DNA of 64,000 bases from Massilia pinisoli (GTDB lineage: Bacteria > Pseudomonadota > Gammaproteobacteria > Burkholderiales > Burkholderiaceae_D), in NCBI RefSeq assembly GCF_024753285.1, contig NZ_JANUGW010000003.1:186001-250000 (forward strand), written 5' to 3'. The notes below the pieces were generated by a model that saw only the letters and a list, made by a program, of their open reading frames with translations, ran no database searches and was not told the origin of the DNA. A program made the position numbers and the translations under genes. Positions 47,454 through 56,292 of this stretch are shown here, in pieces (positions within the stretch are counted from its first letter, which is position 1; each line of letters opens with the position of its first letter).

Positions 47454-48545
47454 ATGAGTCTCAAATGCGGCATCGTCGGCCTGCCCAACGTCGGCAAGTC
47501 CACCCTGTTCAACGCCCTGACCAAGGCCGGCATCCCGGCTGAAAACTACCCGTTCTGCACGATCGAGCCGAACGTCGGCGTCGTCGAGGTGCCGGATCCG
47601 CGCATCGACCAGCTGGCTGCCATCGTCAAGCCGGAGCGCGTCGTCAAGGCCATCGTCGAGTTCGTCGACATCGCGGGTCTCGTGGCCGGCGCGTCGAAGG
47701 GCGAGGGCCTGGGCAACCAGTTCCTGTCGCACATCCGCGAGACGGACGCCATCGTCAACGTCGTGCGCTGTTTCGAAGACGACAACGTCGTGCACGTGGC
47801 CGGCAAGGTCAGCCCGATCGACGACATCGAAGTCATCCAGACCGAGCTGGCGCTGGCCGACATGGGCACCGCCGAGAAAGTGCTGCACCGCGAGCAGAAG
47901 AAGGCGCGTGCCGGCGACAAGGACGCCATCAAGCTGGTCGCGATCATCGAAAAGCTGCTGCCGCACCTGAACGAAGGCCAGCCCGTGCGCACGCTGGGCC
48001 TGGACGCCGACGAGATGGAACTGATCAAGCCGCTGTGCCTGATCACGTCGAAGCCGGCGATGTTCGTGGCTAACGTGTCGGAAAGCGGTTTCAAGGACAA
48101 CCCGCTGCTGGACCAGCTGACGGAATTCGCGAACAAGCAGAACGCGCCCATCGTCGCGATCTCCGCCGCGATCGAATCGGAAATCGCCAACCTGGACGAC
48201 GCCGACAAGCAGGAATTCCTGTCCGACCTGGGCATGGAAGAACCGGGCCTCGACCGCCTGATCCGCGCCGCGTTCAAGCTGCTGGGCCTGCAGACCTATT
48301 TCACGGCCGGCGTGAAGGAAGTGCGCGCATGGACCGTCGCCGTCGGCGCCACCGCCCCGCAGGCGGCCGGCGTGATCCACACGGACTTCGAACGCGGCTT
48401 CATCCGCGCCCAGACCATCTCCTTCGACGATTTCATCGCCTACAAGGGCGAGGCGGGTGCCAAGGAAGCGGGCAAGATGCGCGCGGAAGGCAAGGAATAC
48501 ATCGTCAAGGATGGGGATGTGCTGAACTTCCTGTTCAACGTCTAA
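47454..48545 (+). CDS. ychF: Ribosome-binding ATPase YchF
   Basis: Obg-related P-loop ATPase of 363 residues that binds 70S ribosomes and the 50S subunit. The G1 loop is [14 protein letters not shown], the family stretch [12 protein letters not shown] follows, and G3 is [15 protein letters not shown]. The G4 region (about residues 201-206) departs from NKxD, in line with ATP specificity. A coiled-coil and TGS domain finish the protein, ending [13 protein letters not shown]. It is the last core-genome gene before the integrative element. Confidence 0.97.
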   Translation: MSLKCGIVGLPNVGKSTLFNALTKAGIPAENYPFCTIEPNVGVVEVPDPRIDQLAAIVKPERVVKAIVEFVDIAGLVAGASKGEGLGNQFLSHIRETDAIVNVVRCFEDDNVVHVAGKVSPIDDIEVIQTELALADMGTAEKVLHREQKKARAGDKDAIKLVAIIEKLLPHLNEGQPVRTLGLDADEMELIKPLCLITSKPAMFVANVSESGFKDNPLLDQLTEFANKQNAPIVAISAAIESEIANLDDADKQEFLSDLGMEEPGLDRLIRAAFKLLGLQTYFTAGVKEVRAWTVAVGATAPQAAGVIHTDFERGFIRAQTISFDDFIAYKGEAGAKEAGKMRAEGKEYIVKDGDVLNFLFNV

Positions 48546-48575
48546 GCATGAGATCGGAATCCGGCGGATTCCAGC

Positions 48576-48624
48576 GGACAACGAAAGCCCTGGCTTCTCT
48601 AGGGCGCCGGGGCCTTTTTTGTCC
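48576..48624 (+). terminator. Terminator after ychF; left limit of the integrated element
   Basis: An imperfect inverted repeat of about 18 bp (GGACAACGAAAGCCCTGG against CCGGGGCCTTTTTTGTCC) encloses a smaller hairpin and includes a run of six T. A second hairpin (GGAATCC/GGATTCC) lies at 48556-48572. Beyond this point base composition falls and the integrase begins, so the attachment site is probably here or just to the right. Confidence 0.65.
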
Positions 48625-48662
48625 ATATCTGTCCGGCCGAGGCCGTTGCCATCCTTAAAATA

Positions 48663-48727
48663 GCCGGGTACGATACCGGGTAAGGAGCCAGAGCCCCGGA
48701 GATGAATACCGGGTACGGTTTAAACCG
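48663..48727. promoter_or_regulatory. Repeated motifs and palindrome upstream of the integrase
   Basis: ATACCGGGTA occurs at 48673-48682 and again at 48706-48715, 33 bp apart, and GCCGGGTAC at 48663-48671 is a partial third copy. A perfect palindrome CGGTTTAAACCG spans 48716-48727, ten bases before the integrase ATG. They may be arm-type binding sites for the recombinase or operators for the AlpA-like protein. Confidence 0.45.
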
Positions 48728-48736
48728 GAGACAGTC

Positions 48737-50008
48737 ATGCTAGCCGACACCCAATGCCGCAACGCGAAGCCCAAGGACAAGCCTTACAAGATGCCGGATG
48801 GCAAAGGATTGTATCTGGAGGTAAAACCGAACGGGGTGAAGGCTTGGCGTTATCGGTTCGAGCTGCGTGAGGGCGGTATCGTCAAGGAAAGCCTCTTTGC
48901 GATCGGTGGTTACGTCACTGCTCCTCGTGGCGAAACGCTGGAGGAGGCTCAGGCACGACGCGCAGGCGGGAGTTTTACGCTGTCTGAAGCGCGGGATGAG
49001 CGTGCCAAGGCGCGCGCATTGGTCAAGCAGGGAATTAACCCGGCCCATAAGCGGCAGCTGGATCGCATCAAGCGTGAACAGGAGGGCGCAACCACATTCG
49101 ACGCAGTGGCGAAAGAGTGGCTGGCAATGAAGGACTGGGAGGACGCGACCAAGGCCCGTCGTCTGAATATGCTTGAGCGCGTCGTGTTCCCGAAGATCGG
49201 GACCTTGCCAGTCAAGAGCATCACTCCTGCGCACGTCCTCGACGTGTTAAACAACGCGGCCAAGAAGAACGGTCTGACAGTCGCAGCCGAAGCTAAGCGC
49301 ACTATGTCAGGCGTGTTCGAGCTTGCAGTTTCTACCTTGCGTGCTGACGCCGATCCGGTGTACCCCGTGCGGAAGGCGCTACCGGCGAATAAGACTCAGC
49401 ACAAGCGGCCGCTGGATCAGGAGGAAATTGGCCAACTCCTCCGTGACGTCGAGGGGCATGGCGGTCGTCACGAAACTATCGCAGCATTTCGCTTAATGTG
49501 GCTCACCCTGTGCAGGCCCAGCGAGGCGGTCGAAGCACGATGGGCCGAGTTCGATCTCGACGCAGCGATCTGGCGGATTCCGGCAGAGCGAATGAAAAAA
49601 CGGAAGGAGCATGTCGTGCCGTTGCCCAGGCAAGCCGTTGGCATGCTGCGCGCCCTACAGGGCATTACCGGCCACCGCGAACACCTGTTCCCTCACCGGG
49701 ACAACAGGTCGAAACCCATGGTAACAGCATCGTTCAGACAGATGCTGAATGTACTCGGCTGGGGCGGCAAATACAGTCCGCACGCGACCAGGACGACAGG
49801 TAGCACCCGGTTGAACGAAATGGGTTTTGCCTCCGACTGGATCGAGCGGCAGTTAGCGCATACCGAGGTCAACACGGTGCGCCGTACCTACAACCATGCA
49901 ATGCACGTGATCGAGCGTGCGCAGATGATGCAGGCATGGGCGGACATGCTAGACACGTGGAAGACGGATGGCAACAAGGTGATTCCGATCGGGAAAGCGG
50001 CCGCATAA
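48737..50008 (+). CDS. int: P4-type tyrosine site-specific integrase
   Basis: A 423-residue phage-type recombinase that integrates and excises the element. An N-terminal DUF4102 arm-binding domain (about 1-110, MPDGKGLYLEVKPNG) is followed by a SAM-like core-binding domain (about 115-205) and the catalytic domain. Active-site residues are Arg260 (LCRPSEAVEARW), His349 and Arg352 (HATR), His375 (LAHTEVN) and nucleophile Tyr385 (RRTYNHA). GGAG lies seven bases before the ATG. It points away from ychF into the element. The gene appears intact. Confidence 0.95.
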   Translation: MLADTQCRNAKPKDKPYKMPDGKGLYLEVKPNGVKAWRYRFELREGGIVKESLFAIGGYVTAPRGETLEEAQARRAGGSFTLSEARDERAKARALVKQGINPAHKRQLDRIKREQEGATTFDAVAKEWLAMKDWEDATKARRLNMLERVVFPKIGTLPVKSITPAHVLDVLNNAAKKNGLTVAAEAKRTMSGVFELAVSTLRADADPVYPVRKALPANKTQHKRPLDQEEIGQLLRDVEGHGGRHETIAAFRLMWLTLCRPSEAVEARWAEFDLDAAIWRIPAERMKKRKEHVVPLPRQAVGMLRALQGITGHREHLFPHRDNRSKPMVTASFRQMLNVLGWGGKYSPHATRTTGSTRLNEMGFASDWIERQLAHTEVNTVRRTYNHAMHVIERAQMMQAWADMLDTWKTDGNKVIPIGKAAA

Positions 50009-50101
50009 CGACAAGTCGCGCATGACCCATACGGGACGAAAGCCGGGAGTTCTTGCCCTGCTGGCGTGGCGCCGATCAATGATGTTAGAGAAAGGTACAC
50101 G

Positions 50102-50875
50102 ATGCTTCAAACCAGTCCAGAAGACGAATATTGCTTGGACGACCTCGGGCGAATTTGCCCAGTCCATCAAACGGGCTGGGCTCGGGAGCGTTGGCAAGAT
50201 GTGTCTTCCTTTGATGAAGCAATGGAAGGTGTCGCAGCGTTTGCTATGACCGAGGCGTTCCCCGACGAAAACGAAGGGCTTCGGGCTGAGGAATTAAGTG
50301 ACCTTCAGGCCAAGCGCTACTTGGACATCGTCGACGCATTTTATCTGGCTACCGCCATTGACCCGCGCTTTGGTACTTGGCGTTTCGTATGGCAGGGTGA
50401 TACCTTCTTCACTATGCGTCCCGATTTCGTTTTTCAGTCGCTGGTGACGAATCTTGGTGAGGCTCCGGTCAATGTGCTTGAATCAGCGGTCCGCAAACGG
50501 CTGCTGGACAACTACCGTGAACTGGACGCCCTGGCACATGCCTTGGCCAAAGGCGAGATCGAGGCCAAGGAACTCTACCCGGTAGAGTGGTGGATCGATT
50601 TTTGGCGGATACGCGGAATCGTCGTCACAAAGCCAGTCCTGGAGCAGGGCGACGGCCCGCTCGCCACAGACAACCCGCTGAAGACGACCGAGCGGAATAC
50701 ACTTCTAACCATAATCGCAGCACTGTGCGACTATTCGGCGATCGATCTGAAATCGCGCGGTACGGCTGCCCAGATAGCAAGATTGACGGAACAATTCGGT
50801 GTGGCGGTATCACAGGAGACTGTGCGACGAACTCTAGCAAAGATTCCCGAAGCGTTGGAGTCCCGCTCGAAGTAA
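50102..50875 (+). CDS. Hypothetical element protein (257 aa)
   Basis: I do not recognise this protein. The ATG at 50102 (MLQTSPEDEYCLDDLGRIC) has GAAAGG upstream; 12 in-frame codons further upstream lack support. The middle is rich in aromatic and acidic residues (FYLATAIDPRFGTWRFVWQGD). The last 60 residues (from about ERNTLLTIIAALC to VSQETVRRTLAKI) look helical and end in a segment like a winged or simple helix-turn-helix. Such a C-terminus recurs in cargo or regulatory proteins next to integrases. Base use is that of the island, not the core genome. Confidence 0.65.
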   Translation: MLQTSPEDEYCLDDLGRICPVHQTGWARERWQDVSSFDEAMEGVAAFAMTEAFPDENEGLRAEELSDLQAKRYLDIVDAFYLATAIDPRFGTWRFVWQGDTFFTMRPDFVFQSLVTNLGEAPVNVLESAVRKRLLDNYRELDALAHALAKGEIEAKELYPVEWWIDFWRIRGIVVTKPVLEQGDGPLATDNPLKTTERNTLLTIIAALCDYSAIDLKSRGTAAQIARLTEQFGVAVSQETVRRTLAKIPEALESRSK

Positions 50876-50884
50876 GGAGAGAAT

Positions 50885-50916
50885 TCCACATGTGGGTTTC
50901 TTAACTCCACATGTGG
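50885..50916. promoter_or_regulatory. Pair of palindromic candidate operators upstream of alpA
   Basis: TCCACATGTGG occurs twice, at 50885-50895 and 50906-50916, exactly 21 bp (two helical turns) apart; each contains the perfect 10-bp palindrome CCACATGTGG and is followed by a GTTTCT/ATTTCT match. They lie between the hypothetical gene and the AlpA-like gene, as expected for sites bound by a dimeric regulator. Confidence 0.6.
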
Positions 50917-50986
50917 ATTTCTCAGGACGAAAAAATCAGAGGATGCATCCCATCGGCCAGCAATGGTCATTTATGGATACTCCTCT

Positions 50987-51196
50987 ATGTATAAACTCCC
51001 CGAAACCGGCTTCCTGCGTTTGCCCCAGATCATCGGCAACCAGAAAGCGGAACCCCCTATCCCCGCGATCATCCCCGTCAAAAAGTCCTGCTGGTGGGAT
51101 GGCGTCCGCACCGGGCGCTTCCCGAAGCCGGTGAAGCTCGGCCGCTGCACGATGTGGCGTGTCGAGGACATCCGCGCGCTTATTGCATCGGCGTAG
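50987..51196 (+). CDS. alpA: AlpA-family phage regulator/excisionase-like protein
   Basis: A 69-residue MerR-like winged-helix DNA-binding protein of the AlpA family, which in P4-like elements controls integrase expression and excision. It has LRLPQIIGN, IIPVKKSCWWDGVRTGRFPK and WRVEDIRALI, the family core. The ATG at 50987 (MYKLPETGF) is preferred; another ATG eight codons upstream is possible. Two palindromic sites lie 70-100 bases upstream and could be its operators. The replication protein gene begins eight bases after its stop. Confidence 0.88.
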   Translation: MYKLPETGFLRLPQIIGNQKAEPPIPAIIPVKKSCWWDGVRTGRFPKPVKLGRCTMWRVEDIRALIASA

Positions 51197-51204
51197 GGGG
51201 CGAG

Positions 51205-53820
51205 ATGTTGGAGGCAAAATACGTAGTTTCCAGCGCGCCCGGCACTGCAATTATGTTCGACGACGTTGAGCGCATTCGCGAAGCCTTGCAGTTCATCGAC
51301 CCGGGCGACCGAGAGACTTGGGTCAAGATGGGTTTCGCGATCAAAGACGAATTTGGTGACGTCGGCTTCGACCTGTGGGACGAGTGGAGCCAACAAGCAA
51401 GTTCCTACGATTATCAGGCCGCGAAAGCAATGTGGAAGAGCGCTAACGTGACTGGGCCGGTGAAGATCGGAACCCTGTTTCATGCCGCGAAAGAAGGTGG
51501 ATGGGTTTCGAGCCGCAGCTACCAGCAGCCGGAGCCGGAAATCCTCGTGGAGCGTCAGCGCATCGCGGCAGAAAGGACCGCAAAGCAGTCGGTTGATGAA
51601 ATGCGTGAACGAGACGTTACGATGAAGAAGGCGAACGCCATCTACCAAGCGGCTAAGCCGGCGGTCGGTAACCCATACCTCGTGCGCAAAAACGTACAGC
51701 CGGTATCCACCCTGAGCCAGATTAGCGCGGGTCTCGCTGCGTCAATCCTGGGCTATTCGCCGAAATCGAATGGGGAATTGTTGGAAGGCGAGTTGCTGGT
51801 TGTCCCCGTCAAGCAAGGCGGGCAGCTCACAACGGTTGAACTGATTGATGGTAACAAGCGCAAAGCAGCGCTGGCGGGCCGTGGAACTAAGATTGGCGGC
51901 TACTGGGCTACGGAGCGCCTGCCCTGCGATGACCAAGTAGCTTTCACCTTGCTGATTGGTGAAGGTGTCGCAACCGTGTTGTCCGCGAGCAGCGCAAGCG
52001 GCCACGCCGGCGTGGCCGCTCTGTCCTCCACCAATTTGAAAGAGGTGGCGACAGCAATGCGTAGCCGCTACCCCACGGCGACCCTGATCATCCTGGCGGA
52101 TCTCATAAAGGCTAGCGGCACCCCCGATCCGCATGCTATCGAGGCTGCACAGGTCGCCAATGGCAGGCTGGCTGTGCCGGACTTCGGTAGCGATCGGGAA
52201 GCGGCAATGAAAGATTTCAACGATATGATGCAGGTCTGCGGGGCGGAAGCTGTTGTGTCGGCATTGACGAACGCGAGCCAAGTGGAGAGCCTCACAACAG
52301 TTTCGACTGATAAAAGCGATGTCATCCGTACGGCAAATAATGGCTGGCAGAAACCGCAATCTCTGGCCGCGAATATGGGAAGGGAGCCCTACCCAATCGA
52401 CGCTCTGCCGAGCTCTATCAGGGGAGCGGTTCAAGAGGTGGCAGCGTTCGTCAAAGCCCCTCTGCCTATGGTGGTGATGTCGGCGCTGGCGGCGCTGTCG
52501 TTGACGATTCAGGCACACGCTGACGTGAAAAGGCTGGAAAAACTGGTGGGGCCGATCGGGCTGTTTTTGATGGCAATCGCGGACAGCGGGGAGCGCAAAT
52601 CGACGTGCGACGGATTCTTCACCAAATCGGTTTATGAGTATGAGGCGGCGCAGGCTGAGGCGGCGAAACCTGAACTCAAGGACTACATCGCAGCATGTGA
52701 TGCCTGGGAGGCCAAGCGTAGCGGCGCCAAAGAAAAAATCCGCCAGCTCGCGAAAGAGAATAAGCCGAGCGGCTCCATGGAAGCAGCTCTGCGCGACCTG
52801 GAGCATGACAAGCCGCAGCCACCAAAAGTCCCGCGCCTGCTGTATGCCGACGCCACGCCCGAAGCGTTGGCCTTCAGCCTCGCAAAACAATGGCCGTCGG
52901 CAGGTGTCGTGTCGTCAGAAGCAGGGGTTGTGTTCGGCTCGCATGGTATGGGTAAAGATTCGGTGATGCGCAACCTGGCTCTCCTCAACCAATTGTGGGA
53001 TGGGAAAAGCGTGACTGTTGACCGCCGCGCAACCGAATCCTTCAAGGTTAATAATGCTCGCTTGACGGTGGCTCTCCAAGTGCAGGAACCGACACTGCGA
53101 GAGTTCTTCTTGCGTACTGGCGCGCTCGCACGTGGTACGGGTTTCCTTGCCCGCTTCTTGATCGCCTTCCCTGAATCGACGCAGGGGACGCGTCAAATCG
53201 ACCCTCGCGTTCCCGACGGCCCGATCGGGTGGCCGAAGTTGACCGCCTTCGAGCGCCGCATCACTGAGATCCTGCAAAAGCCTATTCCCCTGGGCGAAGA
53301 TGACGTGCTGGCTCCGCCGATGTTATTGCTGTCTTCGGAAGCCAAGAGGGCATGGATCGAGTTTCACAACGACATTGAGAGCGGGCTGAGCCGCGACGGC
53401 GAACTCTACGACGTGCGCGACGTCGCGAGCAAATCCGCTGACAATGCTGTGCGCCTGGCGGCTTTGTTTCACATCTTTGAAGGAGAAGACGGCGCAATTA
53501 GCGTTGACACTTTCGAGGCGGCTAGTTGCATCGCCGCGTGGCACTTGCATGAGGCACGTCGATTCTTCGGCGAGTTGGCTCTGCCGGCCGAGGTGACAGA
53601 CGCAGTGCGTCTGGATGGTTGGATTGTCGCGCGCTGCAAGCGGAACTGCGATAACTCGATTGGCAAGAATTATGCACGCCAGCACGGGCCGATCCGTGAC
53701 GGCTTGCGCTTCAATGCCGCAATCGCCGTATTGGAGGCACTGGACCGTTTGCGAGTCGCAAAGGACGGGAAGCAACTGACCATCCAGTTGAATCCGTCGC
53801 TGTTGATCGAGGAGGCATAG
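51205..53820 (+). CDS. PriCT-2/Toprim-like/DUF3987 replication protein
   Basis: An 871-residue protein of the type used by satellites and integrative elements for replication initiation or helicase-primase work. The start is the ATG at 51205 with GGGGGCGAG upstream. A PriCT-2 domain is at about 17-95 (ALQFIDPGDRETWVKMGFAI). A Toprim-like region spans about 240-330 (LLIGEGVATVLSAS, ATLIILADL). A DUF3987 ATPase-like domain fills about 390-860, with a coiled-coil insertion near 480-540. The Walker A is not canonical; GSHGMGKDS near residue 575 is a possible nucleotide loop. It directly follows alpA; a small gene follows one base after its stop. Confidence 0.85.
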   Translation: MLEAKYVVSSAPGTAIMFDDVERIREALQFIDPGDRETWVKMGFAIKDEFGDVGFDLWDEWSQQASSYDYQAAKAMWKSANVTGPVKIGTLFHAAKEGGWVSSRSYQQPEPEILVERQRIAAERTAKQSVDEMRERDVTMKKANAIYQAAKPAVGNPYLVRKNVQPVSTLSQISAGLAASILGYSPKSNGELLEGELLVVPVKQGGQLTTVELIDGNKRKAALAGRGTKIGGYWATERLPCDDQVAFTLLIGEGVATVLSASSASGHAGVAALSSTNLKEVATAMRSRYPTATLIILADLIKASGTPDPHAIEAAQVANGRLAVPDFGSDREAAMKDFNDMMQVCGAEAVVSALTNASQVESLTTVSTDKSDVIRTANNGWQKPQSLAANMGREPYPIDALPSSIRGAVQEVAAFVKAPLPMVVMSALAALSLTIQAHADVKRLEKLVGPIGLFLMAIADSGERKSTCDGFFTKSVYEYEAAQAEAAKPELKDYIAACDAWEAKRSGAKEKIRQLAKENKPSGSMEAALRDLEHDKPQPPKVPRLLYADATPEALAFSLAKQWPSAGVVSSEAGVVFGSHGMGKDSVMRNLALLNQLWDGKSVTVDRRATESFKVNNARLTVALQVQEPTLREFFLRTGALARGTGFLARFLIAFPESTQGTRQIDPRVPDGPIGWPKLTAFERRITEILQKPIPLGEDDVLAPPMLLLSSEAKRAWIEFHNDIESGLSRDGELYDVRDVASKSADNAVRLAALFHIFEGEDGAISVDTFEAASCIAAWHLHEARRFFGELALPAEVTDAVRLDGWIVARCKRNCDNSIGKNYARQHGPIRDGLRFNAAIAVLEALDRLRVAKDGKQLTIQLNPSLLIEEA

Positions 53821-53821
53821 T

Positions 53822-54136
53822 ATGGCCCTCGTAGACTTGATTCGGAAGCGCGATACTAAGACCGCGATCGCTACTTCTGCTATCTCTGCTACATCGCTAG
53901 CGACAGGTGATAGTCCAGTAGCAGGAGTAGCAACAGTAGCAATAGCGCACAAGTACAGAACCAGGGAGAAAAACGCAGCACCAATGTCAATGCGCGAAAC
54001 GCAAACGCTCTTGGACTGGCTGGTACGGATTGGCGAAACGGACCAAGATGTCATTGATTACGTGTTGCGTGATTGCCGAAGTGACATCGAGAAGCGTACA
54101 TTCTTCCTGAATCTCGTCGCGGAGGAAGTTGGGTAG
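53822..54136 (+). CDS. Small accessory protein following the replication gene
   Basis: A 104-residue protein starting one base after the replication gene's stop, so almost certainly co-translated with it. The first half is Ala/Thr/Ser-rich and low complexity (ATSAISATSLATG, VAGVATVAIAHKY). The second half is helical and acidic (LLDWLVRIGETDQDVIDYVL), with cysteine in LRDCRSD. Proteins with this two-part pattern often accompany DUF3987-type genes in integrative elements. Its function is unknown. Confidence 0.6.
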   Translation: MALVDLIRKRDTKTAIATSAISATSLATGDSPVAGVATVAIAHKYRTREKNAAPMSMRETQTLLDWLVRIGETDQDVIDYVLRDCRSDIEKRTFFLNLVAEEVG

Positions 54137-54580
54137 ATACCCGCATAATCGAGCTTATAAGATTCGGGGTGACGCTTAGTGTTCTATGCTGTTGCCCCGT
54201 TATTTTTCCGGTACGCGATTCAACCTCTTCTTTCCAGGGTGGTTCATTTTTCCGCAACGGCAGGCGCTCGTCACCGATCCCACATGAGGTAGGCCGGCAT
54301 TGTGGCATTAGCAGACAGATGCTGCTGTCAAGTATTGCCACGTAGGGCAAGTCGGTCGGCCGTAATAACGGGGCGGGCGCACTCACCACCGAAGCTTACT
54401 GGTAGGTGCTAGTACGGCCGAACCGACCTGAGCGGTGTCCCGTCCAAGACAGCTATATGTAAACATCTACACGTATCAATCTGTCGGTTGGCCGCTCTTC
54501 TCGCGCGATTGGATCTCGCCCTCATCCATCAAAATTTATTGGTTTGTGCATGGCGCAAAAGTTAGCGTTCACAAAAGTAA
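54137..54580. other. Non-coding stretch between replication module and cargo
   Basis: 444 bp of mixed base composition without a supported gene. It contains an 11-bp inverted repeat, GCCCCGTTATT at 54194-54204 and its complement at 54364-54374, and a small hairpin GACAG/CTGTC near 54315. It may hold the element's origin or be debris of past cargo exchange. Nothing decisive is visible. Confidence 0.5.
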
Positions 54581-55582
54581 CTAATTGGAAAATTCGAAGC
54601 CCAATGAAATTGCCAGCCAGGGCTTTCCGTTATAGCGGTAATCTGCACTTTTATTTACACGATCCGCACCGATAACGATGCCGAGGTGAAAACTGTCCTT
54701 GACAGTGCCTAACAACCCAAGTCCATAGCTAATTCCTCCCATATTTTCAGTCTTTACCTGACCGTTGGATACTTGCGAGACTGGAATGATAGCCGCACCT
54801 AGAAATAGCACCGGTTGCAATGCAATACCCAAGACGCCAGACCGGTCCCACCGATATCCCAAATAGCCTCCGACTGAGGCCCCAGAGCCAAAATCGCTGC
54901 CAGAAAAATGATATTTGTATGGAACTAACAACGTCCCGTACGTGAGCCCGAATCGGTCGGGGGGAATCATTTTCAGGTCGGCCGCAGCAAAGACAACTAC
55001 GTCTCCAACTTGTATTAGATTTGAGCCAACTGTGCATCGACCTTGGGTCACTTTGGTGTCTACAGGCCCAACGTTAACGACACGAAAAATTGGACTTGGG
55101 GTGGCGTTAGGGCTCACAACTGCTTGGCCAGCACCTTTAAACCGAGATCGGGCGGGAGCGCATAGTGCTGTAGATGTATGAGGATTGACACTCATATCTA
55201 CTCTTGCCACATATATATCGATGGGGTATGAAATTTGGTCCCCCATATAGTTGATACGGTCGCTATCTGGGCTTACCGGAGTGAGTACAATTACTCCTTT
55301 TGCGTCAGGGTGAGGGGATTTTTCGGGTGCGTTAGCAACGGCAGTAACTTGTGCGCTCCCATCCGAAGGGTTCCCGCTCTGGACTGCATTGGACTGTGAA
55401 TTAGTTGTTAAAGGATTTTCACCGGCTGATTTATTAACCACCTTAAGTGAAGATTCTGGCAGCACTGCCGATTGTGTTGCGGTCTGTGAACCGGATGGTG
55501 GGACTTGCGCCAGGGCAAAGTCAGAACTAATGATTAGTAGTGCAAGAACCGAAAACAAAAAATGATTTTTGAATGAGGTCAT
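54581..55582 (-). CDS. Secreted protein of unknown function, possible outer-membrane barrel
   Basis: A 333-residue protein with a clear signal peptide (about 1-25, FSVLALLIISSDFALA). Residues about 26-95 are Ser/Asn/Gln-rich linker. The middle segment has two cysteines (TALCAPAR and GRCTVG) that could pair in the periplasm. The last ~120 residues alternate as in beta-barrel strands (VGGYLGYRWDRSGVLGIALQ, LAISLGFEFSN) and end near an aromatic residue, as outer-membrane proteins do. I do not recognise the family. AT-rich flanks and odd codon use mark it as recently acquired. It reads against the neighbouring genes, as a self-contained cargo unit. Confidence 0.65.
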   Translation of the reverse strand: MTSFKNHFLFSVLALLIISSDFALAQVPPSGSQTATQSAVLPESSLKVVNKSAGENPLTTNSQSNAVQSGNPSDGSAQVTAVANAPEKSPHPDAKGVIVLTPVSPDSDRINYMGDQISYPIDIYVARVDMSVNPHTSTALCAPARSRFKGAGQAVVSPNATPSPIFRVVNVGPVDTKVTQGRCTVGSNLIQVGDVVVFAAADLKMIPPDRFGLTYGTLLVPYKYHFSGSDFGSGASVGGYLGYRWDRSGVLGIALQPVLFLGAAIIPVSQVSNGQVKTENMGGISYGLGLLGTVKDSFHLGIVIGADRVNKSADYRYNGKPWLAISLGFEFSN

Positions 55583-56292
55583 GATGTCCTTCGAGCTCTA
55601 GATGGAAGACGTTGCCATTGCTTTTTTATAATATGTAAGAAATTGCCTGTGTTCAATGCATTGCGCATCAACAGGGAGAAATTTTGGATTTTTTTAAACC
55701 GCACCGGAATCGAAGCTAGTTTTGAGATTAATCAAAACGTATGCATATTGGCTGACATACATGGGACCCTATCAACGCATCCTGAATACCAGCTGTCTTC
55801 TCTAAAGTTTTCAGCTCTGTAGCACGCTTGGCTAGAAGGTCCTGCTTAGCACCACGGCATTTGCGTGGGAGCAGCTCTTCAGAATTTCGCGCGTAGTTGG
55901 CTGCCAGCGAGCCGCTTGTTGGAGGGGAGCTCAGCTGGTTGATCAGTGACCTGGATGTTGCCCATCCTATGATGCGGGCGTGGTGCTTGCTCTCAACAGC
56001 GGCTGCGTCACCAGGAGGATGCGTGATCGCATTCGGGGTGCAAAGTTGCCGCCAAAGTACTATCAAATGTTGCCTACCTGCCGTTTCACGTAATGCCAAG
56101 GCTCAGCCGGCGAAAGGGTAAAGGTGCCCACCCTTACCACGGGATGCCAGGACAATGCACCTGATTGTCTGGGCCGTGTCGCGCAGATGCCAGTGTCATC
56201 CGCTCTTCCGTTTAGAGGATTGTTGGTAGTTAATTTATAATGAGAACAAGCACTATGGCTTGTTGGTCGTAGGCGTAGATAAAGGCTATGAC
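55583..56292. other. AT-rich non-coding stretch before the large helicase gene
   Basis: 710 bp without a convincing gene. The left part (to about 55760) is markedly AT-rich and holds the upstream region of the secreted-protein gene. The rest has short open frames on both strands with no recognisable product. The right end carries the promoter described separately. It could be decayed cargo. Confidence 0.5.
56212..56241 (+). promoter_or_regulatory. Candidate promoter of the large helicase gene
   Basis: A perfect TATAAT at 56236-56241 is preceded at 18 bp by TTAGAG, a weak -35. It lies 51 bases before the chosen ATG at 56293. Confidence 0.45.

Noticed and set aside
55728..56121. Two short overlapping frames (123 codons minus at 55728-56099, 74 codons plus at 55897-56121)
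   Set aside because: No recognisable domain, no ribosome-binding site, and each overlaps the other. Not enough support to call a gene, though decayed cargo is possible.
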